Shown: in pieces, positions 35,150-44,534 of the stretch | Position numbering within the stretch: position 1 is the stretch's first letter | How the letters are laid out: each line of letters begins with the position of its first letter | NCBI GenBank assembly: GCA_017307785.1 | Contig: JAFKGI010000007.1 | Location: 62,001 to 126,000 of the forward strand | Source of the DNA: Vulcanimicrobiota bacterium | GTDB taxonomy: Bacteria > Vulcanimicrobiota > Xenobia > Xenobiales > JADMJV01 | Length of the DNA: 64,000 bases | Direction of reading: 5' to 3' | The notes under the pieces: model-generated | Told to the model about the DNA's origin: nothing | The model's input: the letters and a program-made list of their open reading frames with translations, nothing else | The model's database searches: none | Position numbers and translations under genes: made by a program

Positions 35150-35178
35150 TTGACGCCATAAACATCATGGGCTAGGTT
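35150..35178 (+). promoter_or_regulatory. sigma-70-type promoter of the RND operon
   Basis: TTGACG, 17-base spacer, TAGGTT. About 24 bases later CGGAGGT forms the ribosome binding site 6 bases before the ATG at 35209. Confidence 0.6.
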
Positions 35179-35208
35179 GGACCTACCACTCCTATCGGAG
35201 GTCGCTTC

Positions 35209-36627
35209 ATGCGTTCCAGCCTTTCCTATGCCCTGTTTGCTCTTGTACTTTTCACCGTCACCTGGGGTCTGACCGCGTCACCAAGACCTGATTCCGGGAC
35301 CGTTCCCGCTCTACGCGTGGAAACTCTCACCATCCAACCGGTCCTGGTGCGTCCTCAACTCACCTTGAGCGGCCGGGTCGAACCCTGGAAAAGCGCACTG
35401 CTCAGCGCCCAGGTCAGCGCGCCCGTGCGATCTCGCCTCAAACAGTTGGGAGAGCCCGTGCGCGAGGGCGAGCTCATCCTTCAACTCGACCCCGAACAGG
35501 CGCAACTGCAAACCCGTCAGGCCGAAGCCGCTCTCGGACAGGCCCAGGCCGGCTACGCCCGCCTGCAAGCCGACTTGAAGCATAGCCAGGCCCAGGTCTT
35601 ATCGCAATCGCGAGTCGCCGCCGCGGGCCTGACCTCCGCCCGGGCCGCCCATCAAAAGCAGATTCATCTCACCCGCCCTCAGGAACTGGCCGCGGCCCGC
35701 GCCGAATGGCAGGCCGCCCGGGCACAGCGAGACCAGAACGGGCGCGAACAGCAGCGCTTTGAAATGCTCTGGAAGGAAGGCGCGATCTCCGACCAGGACA
35801 TGGAACGCTCCCGACTGGCTCTGGACCTGTCTCAGCGTCGCGAAATCAGCGCTCGGCAGTCCTTTCAACTGGCCCAGGAAGGATCTCGAGGGGAAGACCG
35901 CACCGGCGCCCAGGCCAACCTCCAGACGGCCCAGGCCGGCTGGCAACTGGCTCAGGCTGGAGGACTGCAAACCGAGGCGCTCCGTCACCAGTTGGGAGAA
36001 AACGGGGCTCTGCTCGAGCGTCAACAGGCCAGCTTGCAAGAGTCTCGGCTGCTGCTGGAACGCCATCAGATCCGAGCTCCCTTTGCCGGACGTGTGCTGG
36101 AAGTGCTGGTGGAACGCGGGGACGCTGTGCGGCCCGGCACCACTTTGTGCCGTATCGGCCAGATCGACCGGGTCAAAGTGCGTTTCGACGTGCCCGAGCA
36201 GGTGCGTCCTCAGCTCCGCCCCCATCAGGCCGTCCAGGTGCAGGCGACTTCCTTGCCGGGACAAGTCTTCCAGGGAGAGATTGGCCAGCTTGGCTACCAG
36301 GCCGACAACCAGAGTCATACCTTTCCCGTCGAAATCGTGCTTTCCAATCCGCAACAAAAACTGCTTCCCAATATGCAAACCCGACTCCAACTGCCGGTCG
36401 GTCCGGGGCAAAAGCGCATCCTGGTGCCCGTCTCCAGCCTGGCCTTTGACGGTGGACTCAGCTATGTCTACGTGATCGAAAACGGCCAGGCCAGGCGGAG
36501 AGAAGTGGTGGTCGGCCCGCTCCAGCAGGGCGAGTTGGTGACCCTGGAGGAGGGATTGAAGGCGGGGGACCGCCTGGCCTTGCAACCCTTCCGCCTCAGC
36601 CCCGGTCTGGCGGTGCAGCCCCAATGA
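35209..36627 (+). CDS. RND-system periplasmic adaptor (membrane fusion protein)
   Basis: 472 residues. Signal or anchor helix at 5-21. Then a barrel-sandwich half (VEPWKSALLSAQVSAPV), a long Gln/Ala/Arg-rich helical hairpin (about 105-285) and the second half (IRAPFAGRVLEVLVERGDAV), a beta-barrel and a membrane-proximal domain (PVSSLAFDGGLSYVYVIENG). First gene of the operon; its stop overlaps the RND start (ATGA). It bridges pump and outer-membrane factor. Confidence 0.9.
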   Translation: MRSSLSYALFALVLFTVTWGLTASPRPDSGTVPALRVETLTIQPVLVRPQLTLSGRVEPWKSALLSAQVSAPVRSRLKQLGEPVREGELILQLDPEQAQLQTRQAEAALGQAQAGYARLQADLKHSQAQVLSQSRVAAAGLTSARAAHQKQIHLTRPQELAAARAEWQAARAQRDQNGREQQRFEMLWKEGAISDQDMERSRLALDLSQRREISARQSFQLAQEGSRGEDRTGAQANLQTAQAGWQLAQAGGLQTEALRHQLGENGALLERQQASLQESRLLLERHQIRAPFAGRVLEVLVERGDAVRPGTTLCRIGQIDRVKVRFDVPEQVRPQLRPHQAVQVQATSLPGQVFQGEIGQLGYQADNQSHTFPVEIVLSNPQQKLLPNMQTRLQLPVGPGQKRILVPVSSLAFDGGLSYVYVIENGQARRREVVVGPLQQGELVTLEEGLKAGDRLALQPFRLSPGLAVQPQ

Positions 36628-39600
36628 CCGGCTTTGTCTTTCGCCATCGATTGCTCTCGGCTCTACTGTGGCTGGGGGTGCTGATCTGGGGTCTCTTTGC
36701 TTACAACGGCATCCCGCGCCGAGAGGACCCGGATGTCCCGGTCCGCTTTGGCCAGATTGTGGCGGTCTGGCCGGGAGCCAGCACCGAGCAGGTGGAAAAC
36801 CTGTTGGCCGACCGCCTGGAACGCACTCTACTAGCCCTGGACGATGTCCAGAAAGTCGAGACACGTTGCCGGCCCGGCCTGGCCATCCTCAAACTGCAGG
36901 CCCGAGACGCCACGCCCGACCTGGCCGTCTTCTGGAGTCAGGTGCGGGACCGTCTGGCCGACTCCCGAGGTTCTCTGCCCGAAGGGGTCCTGCCCCTGCA
37001 AATTAACGACCACTTTGGAGACACCTCGATCCTGATTTATGGGGTGGTCTGGCCCGGAGCCAGCGAACGACAGCGCGAAGACCTCGGGCGGCGCGTGCGC
37101 GACAGCCTGCGCGGCCTCTCCCCGCTGGCGGATGTCAGCTTGATCGGCCAGCAGGCCGAGCGCGTGGAAGTCACCCTGGACAGCGCTCAGCTCTCGCGCT
37201 ACCGGATCAATCCGGGTCTCATCGCCGACCGCTTGAGCCAGCGCAACCTGTTGCCGCAGAGTGGCGGCCTGGGCGAAGGTTCTCGCCAGCGCTGGCTGAC
37301 CCAAAGCGCGCAACCGCTGGATCTGGAGAGCTTGCGCCAATTGCCCATCAGCGACCGCCTCAAGCTCGGCGATCTGGCCCGAGTCGAGCGCATTCTCCCC
37401 GACCCCGCCACCTTTCGTGTGCGCGTCCAGGGCCAACCGGCCATCGCCGTCTCCGTCACCATGCGCAAAGGCGAGGACATTCTGGCGAGCGGCCGCCGGG
37501 TCGAAGCGGAAGTAGAAAAACTGCGAGCCCAAGTGCCTCCCGGCTGTCAGTTGATCAAAGTCAACGACCTTCCCACCTCGGTCACCGGCCGCATCGCCGA
37601 ATTCAACCACAATCTACGCGACGGCGTGATCCTGATCTTGCTGATCACCTTCGCTTTCATGGGCTTTCGCTCGGCCGCTCTGGTGGGCGTCATGTTGCCC
37701 CTCACCATCCTGGGCACCTATGCCGCCATGCAGGCCTGCGGACGCGACCTGCAGCAAATGTCCATCACCGCCCTGATCATCGCCCTGGGGCTGGTGGTCG
37801 ACAACTCGGTGGTGGTCGTCGACAACATCGAGCACGAACTCAGTCAGGGCCAACCTCCCGAAGCCGCTGCCCGCAAAGGAGCCGACGGTATCCGACTGCC
37901 GCTGCTGACCAGCAATCTGACCACCGTGGCCGCCTTTCTGCCCCTGGCCGGTCTGCCCGGTGGAAAGGGCGACTTCGTCCGTGACCTGGGTTTGGTCACC
38001 AGCCTCTCGACGCTGGTTTCCCTCGGCTTGAACCTGACTTTACTGCCGTTCTTGTGCCGCTACTTTCTGCGGCCGCTGGGTGAGCATTCGTCCTCGCGGC
38101 GCCTCGACTGGTTGCGCGACAGGATGACGGCGGCGGCCCGGCGCGGGCTGCGCCATCCAGGCCGAACCAGCGGTCTGGCCGCGCTCCTGAGCCTGGTGGC
38201 GCTGGCCATCATGCCGGTGCTGGGCGTGCAGTTTTTCCCCTCGGCCCAGCGCAGTCAATGCGTCGTCGAGGTCTGGACTCGCGACGGCAGTCCGCTGGAA
38301 GTCACCGGCCAGAGCGTCGCCCGGGTCGAAAAATGGTTGACAGGCCAGCCGGAAGTCGTGAATCAGATCGCTTATCTGGGCGGAGGCGGCCCGCGCTTCT
38401 ACTACAATGTGGACCCCGAAACCGGCCTGAGCAACTACGCTCAGGTGGTCGTCAACACTCGGGGCGTAGCCGATACCGAGAAGCTGGTCAGTCGCCTGCG
38501 CACCTACAGCCGCGGAAATTTCCCCGAAGCCCGGGTGGTCCCGCGCAAATTGGAACAGGGCCCGCCGGTTGGCGCTCCCATCGCCCTGCGTCTCCAGGGC
38601 GACAACGGAGAAAACCTGCGCCAGGTGGCCGATGAGTTAGTGGAACTGCTAAAAAAACAGAAGGGTGTCTGGTTGGCCTATCACGATATGGGTGAACTGG
38701 CTCCTCAACTGGAGCTGGACTGGGATGAGCAACGACTCATCGAGATGGGACTTTCCCAGCAAGACGTCACCCAGGCCACCCGCATCGCCCTCAACGGTGT
38801 AACCGTTACTCAGTTACGGCAGGGAGACCGGGAGCTGCCGGTAGATCTACGCACGCGCGCGCCACTGGAGGAGCTGACCCTGTTTGGCTCGGGAGGACAG
38901 GTCGTCCCCCTGGCCGCCCTGGCCGAGCCCCAGATTCGCAAAGGAATCTGGCGTCACAGTCGCTACAATCGCAGACCCACCTGCAACATCTACGGCTTCA
39001 CCGACGAAAGCCGTCTACCCTCAAAGATCCTGGCAGACTGCCTGCCCCAGGCGCAAAAGCTGGTGCCCGCTTCCATGGCCCTGAGCTACGGCGGCGAACA
39101 AGAGGAAGTAGACAAATCCCTACGAGAACTCTCGGTCGTTTTTGCTAGCGCCGTGGTGGGCCAGCTGCTCATCGTGGCCTGGGAATTCAATCACTTTCGC
39201 CTGGCCGTCTCCATCCTGGCCGCCGTCCCTCTCAGCCTCTTCGGTGGCATCCTGGGCCTGGCCGTCACCGGCAACGCCTTCAGCTTTACCGCTTTCCTCG
39301 GCCTCATCACGTTGGGCGGGGTCGTCACCAACCACGCCATCATGTTCTTCGAATATACCAGAGCGGAGCTGGGACAGGGTCAGGACATGATCAGCGCCAT
39401 GATTCGCGCGGGAAGTCTACGGATGAGACCGATCCTTCTGACCATACTCCTGTCCATCGGCGGCTTGTTGCCTCTGGCCATCGGAGGCGGCAATCTCTGG
39501 CCTCCCATGGCCTGGACGCTCATTTTTGGCTTGCTCTACTCTTTGCCTCTGGCCCTGGTAGTGGTGCCCAGCTTCTATGCCTGGCTCAGCAACTGGCGCT

Positions 39601-40937
39601 GGCGCCGCCCCCGTTGGCTGCCGGTCCTTTTCAGCCTGCTGCTGGTGGGCTCGGCCAGTGCCGAGCCCTGGACGTTAGCCCGGGTTCGCCAGCGCGTGTT
39701 GGAGCGCCAGCCTCAGTTGGACCAGGAACTGGCCCGCTACCGCCAGGCCGAGGCCCGCCTTCAGGAAATGAGCGCACCCACTCGACCTCACCTGGGTCTC
39801 CAGTCCAGCTTCAGCTACTTGAATCCCACCGTCCAACTCCAGGCTCCCGGAGTCACCCTCAACGGCAGCGTGGCCAACAACTGGAGCAGTGGTGCCTTTC
39901 TGGAACAGCAGTTGGCCAACTTCGGCCGCACCGGTTGGAGCGTGACCGCCGCCGAACAGGCGCGCGCCGCCGTCAACCAGGACTACCGCGGGGCCTGGCA
40001 GCGCAGCTGGGAAGAAGCCGCCCTGCGCTTCTACGAGCTGGCTGAACGCCAGGCCCAACTGGAAGTCGCCACCAGCTCGGTGCGCGTCAACCTGCAGGGA
40101 ATGGAAGATGCCCGCCGCCGACAGAAGTCCGGAGCCGCTCCGCGCTTCGAGCTACTGCGGGCCGAGAGCGATTACCAGGCGGCTCGGCTGGAAGCGGTGG
40201 AGGCCACCCAATCACTGGCCGTGGCCCGGGCGCGACTACAGGCCCTGCTGGAAACCGCCGAACCGCCGCAAATCCAGCTCGAACCGCAGTCGGGAGGAGA
40301 TCCGGCCCCGAGCCTACCGCAAGCCCAGTTGGAAGCCCTGCAGCAACGACCCGAGTTGCTTTCGCTGCAGCAGCAGGCTCAGGCGGCTGAGTCGCGCGCC
40401 TTTCAAGAACAAGCACAGCTCAATCCCAACCTGGGATTACACCTGGACTACCTGCATCAGAACCCCACCGCCTTCCGCACCGGTGTCTCTTTCCAGGCCG
40501 GTCTGGTTCTCTCCATTCCCCTCTACGATGGCGGCCAAGCGGAAGCACGGTCCCAGCAAGCGCAGCAGGAGAGCCATCTGCTTCTTGCACGTCTGCGCCA
40601 GGCCGAGAGAGAAGTCAAAGTGGAGGTGGAAAGTCTGTTTTATCGCCTGGACAATGACCGGCAGGCTCTCGAGGTCAGCCAGAGCCGCCGCCTCAGCGCC
40701 CAGGAGAGTGAGAGAGTGGCTCGCTTGCGCTATCAAAACGGCGTGTCTTCCCAACTGGAATGGCTGGACGCCCAGCGCCAGCGCACCGCCGCCGAGCAGG
40801 CTTATGTCAGCGCCGAATACCGACTGCGCGGGGACCAGGCCCGGTGGTCTCGGGCTCTAGGGCGGGACCCGCTCAGCGACTGTCGAACGCCTCCGGGTGA
40901 ACTCCATGAGCAAGAAAAAAGCCTACCATCACGGTGA
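36624..40937 (+). CDS. RND efflux pump fused to TolC-like outer-membrane factor
   Basis: 1437 residues. Residues 1-1000 are an AcrB/HAE1-type pump: first helix, porter domains, helices 2-6 with LGLVVDNSVVVVDNIEHEL (conserved acidic helix 4), and the second half with GGVVTNHAIMFFEYTR. After the last helix comes a basic RWRRPRW stretch and then PVLFSLLLVGSASAEPW, which reads as a Sec signal peptide with a cleavage site after Ala1013. Residues 1014-1437 are an outer-membrane factor, with helical repeats such as SGAAPRFELLRAESDYQAAR and YQNGVSSQLEWLDAQRQR. No stop, ATG or frameshift separates the parts. Cleavage by signal peptidase could free the outer-membrane part. The 3' end overlaps the TetR gene. 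Confidence 0.88.
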   Translation: MTGFVFRHRLLSALLWLGVLIWGLFAYNGIPRREDPDVPVRFGQIVAVWPGASTEQVENLLADRLERTLLALDDVQKVETRCRPGLAILKLQARDATPDLAVFWSQVRDRLADSRGSLPEGVLPLQINDHFGDTSILIYGVVWPGASERQREDLGRRVRDSLRGLSPLADVSLIGQQAERVEVTLDSAQLSRYRINPGLIADRLSQRNLLPQSGGLGEGSRQRWLTQSAQPLDLESLRQLPISDRLKLGDLARVERILPDPATFRVRVQGQPAIAVSVTMRKGEDILASGRRVEAEVEKLRAQVPPGCQLIKVNDLPTSVTGRIAEFNHNLRDGVILILLITFAFMGFRSAALVGVMLPLTILGTYAAMQACGRDLQQMSITALIIALGLVVDNSVVVVDNIEHELSQGQPPEAAARKGADGIRLPLLTSNLTTVAAFLPLAGLPGGKGDFVRDLGLVTSLSTLVSLGLNLTLLPFLCRYFLRPLGEHSSSRRLDWLRDRMTAAARRGLRHPGRTSGLAALLSLVALAIMPVLGVQFFPSAQRSQCVVEVWTRDGSPLEVTGQSVARVEKWLTGQPEVVNQIAYLGGGGPRFYYNVDPETGLSNYAQVVVNTRGVADTEKLVSRLRTYSRGNFPEARVVPRKLEQGPPVGAPIALRLQGDNGENLRQVADELVELLKKQKGVWLAYHDMGELAPQLELDWDEQRLIEMGLSQQDVTQATRIALNGVTVTQLRQGDRELPVDLRTRAPLEELTLFGSGGQVVPLAALAEPQIRKGIWRHSRYNRRPTCNIYGFTDESRLPSKILADCLPQAQKLVPASMALSYGGEQEEVDKSLRELSVVFASAVVGQLLIVAWEFNHFRLAVSILAAVPLSLFGGILGLAVTGNAFSFTAFLGLITLGGVVTNHAIMFFEYTRAELGQGQDMISAMIRAGSLRMRPILLTILLSIGGLLPLAIGGGNLWPPMAWTLIFGLLYSLPLALVVVPSFYAWLSNWRWRRPRWLPVLFSLLLVGSASAEPWTLARVRQRVLERQPQLDQELARYRQAEARLQEMSAPTRPHLGLQSSFSYLNPTVQLQAPGVTLNGSVANNWSSGAFLEQQLANFGRTGWSVTAAEQARAAVNQDYRGAWQRSWEEAALRFYELAERQAQLEVATSSVRVNLQGMEDARRRQKSGAAPRFELLRAESDYQAARLEAVEATQSLAVARARLQALLETAEPPQIQLEPQSGGDPAPSLPQAQLEALQQRPELLSLQQQAQAAESRAFQEQAQLNPNLGLHLDYLHQNPTAFRTGVSFQAGLVLSIPLYDGGQAEARSQQAQQESHLLLARLRQAEREVKVEVESLFYRLDNDRQALEVSQSRRLSAQESERVARLRYQNGVSSQLEWLDAQRQRTAAEQAYVSAEYRLRGDQARWSRALGRDPLSDCRTPPGELHEQEKSLPSR

Positions 40938-41511
40938 CCTGCGCACCGCCCTGGTGCAGGCCACGCTGCAACTGGTCTCGCAGCGTGGTCCGCGCGGCTT
41001 TTCCATGACCGAAGCCTGTCGCCAGGCCGGGGTCAGCGCTACCGCCGTCTACCGTCACTTCGCCAACAAAGAAGCCATCCTGGCGGAGGTCGCGCGTCAA
41101 GGATTTGACCAGCTGACGGTCGACCTGAAGAACATCCTGGATTCCATTCCCATAGATGCCTATCGGAGACGCCTGGTCGAAACGGGACTGGCTTACGTCG
41201 CCTTCGCCCACACCCATCCCGCTCACTTTCAGGTTATGTTCGGCTCCGGCCTCGACAAAGAAGGCCACCCCGACTGTCAGGAAAGCGGCGAAACCGCTCT
41301 ACAAATCCTGCTCGACGAGGTGGCCCGTGCCGTCGCCGGCGGGGCGATGCCGCAAGCCCGAGCTTCGGTTGCGATGACCACGCTCTGGGCCACCGTCCAC
41401 GGCCTGGCCATGCTCGACCTCGACGGCATCAAATCCAAAAAGCAAGAAATGCTGGAATTCGACGTCCCCGCTTGCCTCGAGGCCCTCGTCCAGGGTTTCT
41501 GCCCGAATTAA
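40906..41511 (+). CDS. TetR-family regulator
   Basis: 201 residues from the ATG at 40906; an ATG 3 codons earlier is also possible. HTH region FSMTEACRQAGVSATAVYRH followed by FANKEAILAEVA. The ligand domain resembles the WHG type (WATVHGLAMLDLDG). It overlaps the last 32 bases of the pump gene and is co-transcribed with it, so it is probably an autoregulator of the efflux operon. Confidence 0.88.
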   Translation: MSKKKAYHHGDLRTALVQATLQLVSQRGPRGFSMTEACRQAGVSATAVYRHFANKEAILAEVARQGFDQLTVDLKNILDSIPIDAYRRRLVETGLAYVAFAHTHPAHFQVMFGSGLDKEGHPDCQESGETALQILLDEVARAVAGGAMPQARASVAMTTLWATVHGLAMLDLDGIKSKKQEMLEFDVPACLEALVQGFCPN

Positions 41512-41518
41512 GGATCGG

Positions 41519-42013
41519 TCAGCGGCGCTCGCTCAGCAACCATTGAGTGGCCATGGTGGCGGCACCAATCGCGGCCCCAGCCACTTCCGGCGAAGCAAGA
41601 AAGGGTAACGCAACTCCGCCCGCCAGGCCCGCGGCGCCTCCGAGCAGGGTGGTTCCCACGGCCATACCCACGCCGCCATCTCCACCGGGCTTTCGGCTTC
41701 CGCCGCAAAGGGAACTCACACCCGCGATGGCCAGGCACATTCCGGCGACCCCGGCGGGTACGGCGCCAGCCAGGGCTCCCAAGTAAGGAGAGACTGCGCT
41801 GGCCAGGCCCATCCCCAATCCGGCCACGGCGCCATAAGCCAGGGCTTTGCCCGCGCGCTTCAAGACAGATGGCTTCTCAGGCTCCCCCGGACCCTGAGGG
41901 GACTTGCCCAAATCGATGGAGTCTTGAGCCTCCGCCGGCTTACTCTCGCCCGCACCGGGCGTTCCGCGAAAACTCTGAACCTGTCCTTGATAACCGTAGT
42001 TCGCTACCTTCAT
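41519..42013 (-). CDS. small glycine-rich membrane protein with disordered N-terminus
   Basis: 164 residues. The ATG at 42013 has GGAGG 8 bases upstream; the longer frame from 42097 is rejected. Residues 1-50 are Gly/Pro/Glu-rich (AQDSIDLGKSPQGPGEPEKP). From 55 to the end runs a series of Gly/Ala helices (AYGAVAGLGMGLASAV, GALAGAVPAGVAGM, VGTTLLGGAAGLAGGVALPF). Closest in layout to 1045. Two GTTAAC sites lie 85-100 bases upstream. Function unknown. Confidence 0.6.
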   Translation of the reverse strand: MKVANYGYQGQVQSFRGTPGAGESKPAEAQDSIDLGKSPQGPGEPEKPSVLKRAGKALAYGAVAGLGMGLASAVSPYLGALAGAVPAGVAGMCLAIAGVSSLCGGSRKPGGDGGVGMAVGTTLLGGAAGLAGGVALPFLASPEVAGAAIGAATMATQWLLSERR

Positions 42014-42088
42014 CGTCAACTGCCTCCAAGCGATATCTGTTTGTCTCAACAGACTAGCCGGGCAGGGTGATGAAAAGGTGGTAAGTCC

Positions 42089-42103
42089 GGGAGTCATGTT
42101 AAC
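42089..42103 (-). promoter_or_regulatory. GTTAACA-N5-CCC upstream element
   Basis: On the minus strand GTTAACA, five bases, CCC, about 75 bases before the gene starting at 42013. A second GTTAAC lies at 42109-42114. Confidence 0.3.
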
Positions 42104-42140
42104 TCAGCGTTAACACTTCCGTCCTGCAACGAACGATGGA

Positions 42141-42908
42141 TTAACGACCGGGTTTAAAGTCGGCCAGGTAGTTGCCGTGACTGCCGTGGCGGTCGTATTC
42201 CTGGCCCCAGGTACGAGCGTCCAGACGACGGCCCATATCGGAAAGAATCGCGCTGTTGTTGCTGTCCTTCCGTGCATCGGCCACCAGCAGGACGGAACCG
42301 CAGGCACCCGCCATAGCGCCGCTGGCCAATCCCAGGGCCAGGCCCGGATTGGTGAACGCGGTCACGACCGCCGCCACTCCGGTTACCAACGTGCCCGTCA
42401 TCAGGGCGGCCCCCCAACCGGACTTGGCGAAGGCCTTGTCCCCGAGGCGAACCGACTGGTCGAAAGCGGAGGAAATGACCCCACGAGCGGAATCGGCGGG
42501 ACAGTTCTGGAGAGCCTGCAGCTGGCGCTGCGAATCTTGCGCGGACCAGCCCTGTCCGGGAGCCAGCAGCTGCGGCAGGTCGGCCAGGCCGATCTCAGGC
42601 TGGGGAGCAGGCGTAGAAACGGGTGTGGAAGCGGGCGTGGAAAGCGAAGGGCGACGGCCAAACGTCTCCGCCGATGGCACATAGGAAAGCTTGGGGCTGG
42701 TCACAGCCGGGGTCTCAGAGGACCCGTGGGCAAATTCGATGCGCTCGCCCTTCCAGAGCATCTCGGCCGCATCCACCGAGTTGGTCGCCCCGGTCGGTTG
42801 ATAGTCCGAGCACAAACCTGCCAACACCTTGTCCAGGGTATTGGGGATCTCGTGACCGTGCTTGCGAGCGTAGTAGGGGTTGGTGCCGGTTCCGGGTTTC
42901 AAAATCAT
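42141..42908 (-). CDS. glycine-rich membrane protein with polar N-terminal region
   Basis: 255 residues from the ATG at 42908, favoured by TAACTT 7 bases upstream over the codon at 42950. The first 140 residues are polar, with a Pro/Thr/Ser run (STPASTPVSTPAPQPE). Residues about 160-210 are hydrophobic and Gly/Ala-rich (ALMTGTLVTGVAAVVTAF, GLALGLASGAMAGACGSVLL). The C-terminus is polar (DRHGSHGNYLADFKPGR). Adjacent and parallel to 41519. No family recognised. Confidence 0.6.
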   Translation of the reverse strand: MILKPGTGTNPYYARKHGHEIPNTLDKVLAGLCSDYQPTGATNSVDAAEMLWKGERIEFAHGSSETPAVTSPKLSYVPSAETFGRRPSLSTPASTPVSTPAPQPEIGLADLPQLLAPGQGWSAQDSQRQLQALQNCPADSARGVISSAFDQSVRLGDKAFAKSGWGAALMTGTLVTGVAAVVTAFTNPGLALGLASGAMAGACGSVLLVADARKDSNNSAILSDMGRRLDARTWGQEYDRHGSHGNYLADFKPGR

Positions 42909-42921
42909 ACTCGAGAAGTTA
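42909..42921 (-). promoter_or_regulatory. -10-like hexamer of a leaderless start
   Basis: On the minus strand TAACTT with a 7-base gap to the ATG at 42908. It overlaps the GTTAACA element. Confidence 0.35.
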
Positions 42922-42941
42922 ACAGCCGACCCTGAAATTTC
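42918..42941 (+). promoter_or_regulatory. GTTAACA-N5-CCCTGAAATTT element
   Basis: Second copy of the element at 25167, with one extra base in the gap. It lies immediately upstream of the minus-strand gene at 42908, in the opposite orientation to that gene. Confidence 0.35.
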
Positions 42942-42988
42942 TCTAACCATTATCCGAACAAACAGAAGAATGGACCGCCAGCGCTGGT

Positions 42989-44083
42989 TCAGTCCGTGAG
43001 AAACAGCTCCCCCCAGGTATATTCTTTCTGCGGGTTCGCAGAGCAGAGAGCACCCGGCATACGAAAAACCAGCAGTCTCAAATCTCCCTCTGTCGGCTCA
43101 TACCTTCGGAAGTCCCGAGCGATAGCGACCAACATCGACTCCTGTTGAGGCGGTGGAACCCGCAACTCCTCCATCCACCATTGCGAGATATCGAGCATGA
43201 AGTAGCGACCCTGCGAATGGCAAAGCCCGCGCAGCCGTTCCGGCAGTCTCCGCTGCAACCGGCGAGTGAGGAAGAGAGCCCCAAAACAGTGACGTCCCGC
43301 CATGTGCCCGTGGCTGAAAACCGGGTCCAATCGATTCCAAAAGCCGAGCACCGGCAGCACGGCAAACAGCAGCAGCAGCAATCTGTGCCACAGATGACTC
43401 CCCCATAGAATGTCGAGAGCCGAACTGCTACTGAAACCGAAGAGCAGCACGTTATTCAGAGCCATGGCTGCGTTCCAGGGCCAAATCTCACGATGGGTCT
43501 TGTGACCCCAGCGCGAGAAGCAGAGCAAAATGAAAGCATGCATCCCGAGCGCCCCCAGGATGGAAATTCCTCGCGTGACTGGGAACAGCAGTCCCAACCC
43601 CAGAGCGGCTTCGACGAAGGGAATCGCGTAACTGACCCGGCCAGGGAATCGATTCTTGCACAAAGGACCGGTAATGTAGGGCATCACGACCTCGACGAAG
43701 AGTCGATTGACCTTCATCAGGCCAGCCCAGAAATAAATGGAGACCGTCACCAGTTGGCAGGCGAGCAGGGCCTGGGCGGGCGGCAAGTAGGTTAGCGACA
43801 GAATCAGGCAGACATTCTGGTAGAGCCAGGGGCGAAAGCGAGTCCAGTCCGAAGCGCAGAAAAGGCCGAGTAGAACCACCAGAGGCGCCACCGCCCAGGA
43901 ACCAACCAGACTCAGAGCCAGCAGGCCGAAAAGCGCCGGAAAGAGAGCTTCGACAGACGGGGCGCCTGGAAAGACCGGGGTGCGCGGAGCCAGACGCGGC
44001 CCAGTCCAGGCTCGCCGGCTGAGCCACAAAGCCCAGGCCATTGCCAGCAACGTCAAACAGCGGGAAGCCGCGACCAGATCCAT
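42989..44083 (-). CDS. multi-pass membrane protein, HTTM/DoxX-like
   Basis: 364 residues. About eight hydrophobic helices within residues 1-260, including TVSIYFWAGLMKVNRLF and FVEAALGLGLLFPVTRG, phrases reminiscent of HTTM (vitamin-K-carboxylase-like) or DoxX-type proteins, then a soluble C-terminal region of about 100 residues. A basic linker joins the parts (LTRRLQRRLPERLRG). The catalytic residues of a carboxylase are not identified. Family call is tentative, membrane location is firm. Confidence 0.6.
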   Translation of the reverse strand: MDLVAASRCLTLLAMAWALWLSRRAWTGPRLAPRTPVFPGAPSVEALFPALFGLLALSLVGSWAVAPLVVLLGLFCASDWTRFRPWLYQNVCLILSLTYLPPAQALLACQLVTVSIYFWAGLMKVNRLFVEVVMPYITGPLCKNRFPGRVSYAIPFVEAALGLGLLFPVTRGISILGALGMHAFILLCFSRWGHKTHREIWPWNAAMALNNVLLFGFSSSSALDILWGSHLWHRLLLLLFAVLPVLGFWNRLDPVFSHGHMAGRHCFGALFLTRRLQRRLPERLRGLCHSQGRYFMLDISQWWMEELRVPPPQQESMLVAIARDFRRYEPTEGDLRLLVFRMPGALCSANPQKEYTWGELFLTD

Positions 44084-44128
44084 CCCGGGTGGTTCTGTCC
44101 GGCGAGAGTTTCTTCCCGTGCTGAGGAC

Positions 44129-44503
44129 TTGTTATGCCCGGCAGGAACTTTGCCGACCCATCCAGCATGCTCGGCCCAGTGGAAAGAATATCCACCGTTG
44201 CCGTTTGCCACTTTTGCGCCAGCCGCCGGAATTCTCCAAGACAAACTCTGGGTCTTCGGTGGAATGTTCAGATTGGGGCCCTACGGCTACGAATACGTCA
44301 ACCACATCTTCGAAATGGCCTTCACCGAAAAGCCGGTCTGGCAGCACAGCGGGCGCTATCTGCGCGAAAGCAAAGGCTTCGCCCAAGTCGTTCTACTGCT
44401 CGGAAAGCGGCTGGGCATTCTGGGCGGCCACCATTACCTGGCGGACGGGCAAGATACTCCGGTCGACACCTTCGAGACGCTGGAGCTGTCGACCCATCCG
44501 TGA
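44129..44503 (+). pseudogene. short kelch-repeat-like fragment
   Basis: About 124 residues from a TTG codon, with no clear signal peptide or ribosome binding site. WKEYPPLPFATFAPAAGI then LQDKLWVFGGMF is the pattern of a kelch blade, and LGILGGHHYL looks like the start of a second. A kelch propeller needs four or more blades, so this is either a fragment of a lost gene or a small odd protein. It precedes the ADP-ribosylglycohydrolase gene by 31 bases. Confidence 0.4.
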
Positions 44504-44534
44504 ACCGCCAGGCCTGTGCAACGTAGGCCGGTAG

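Noticed and set aside
35599..36864. 421-codon minus-strand frame
   Set aside because: Shadow of the RND adaptor gene; the plus-strand protein has clear domains and a promoter.
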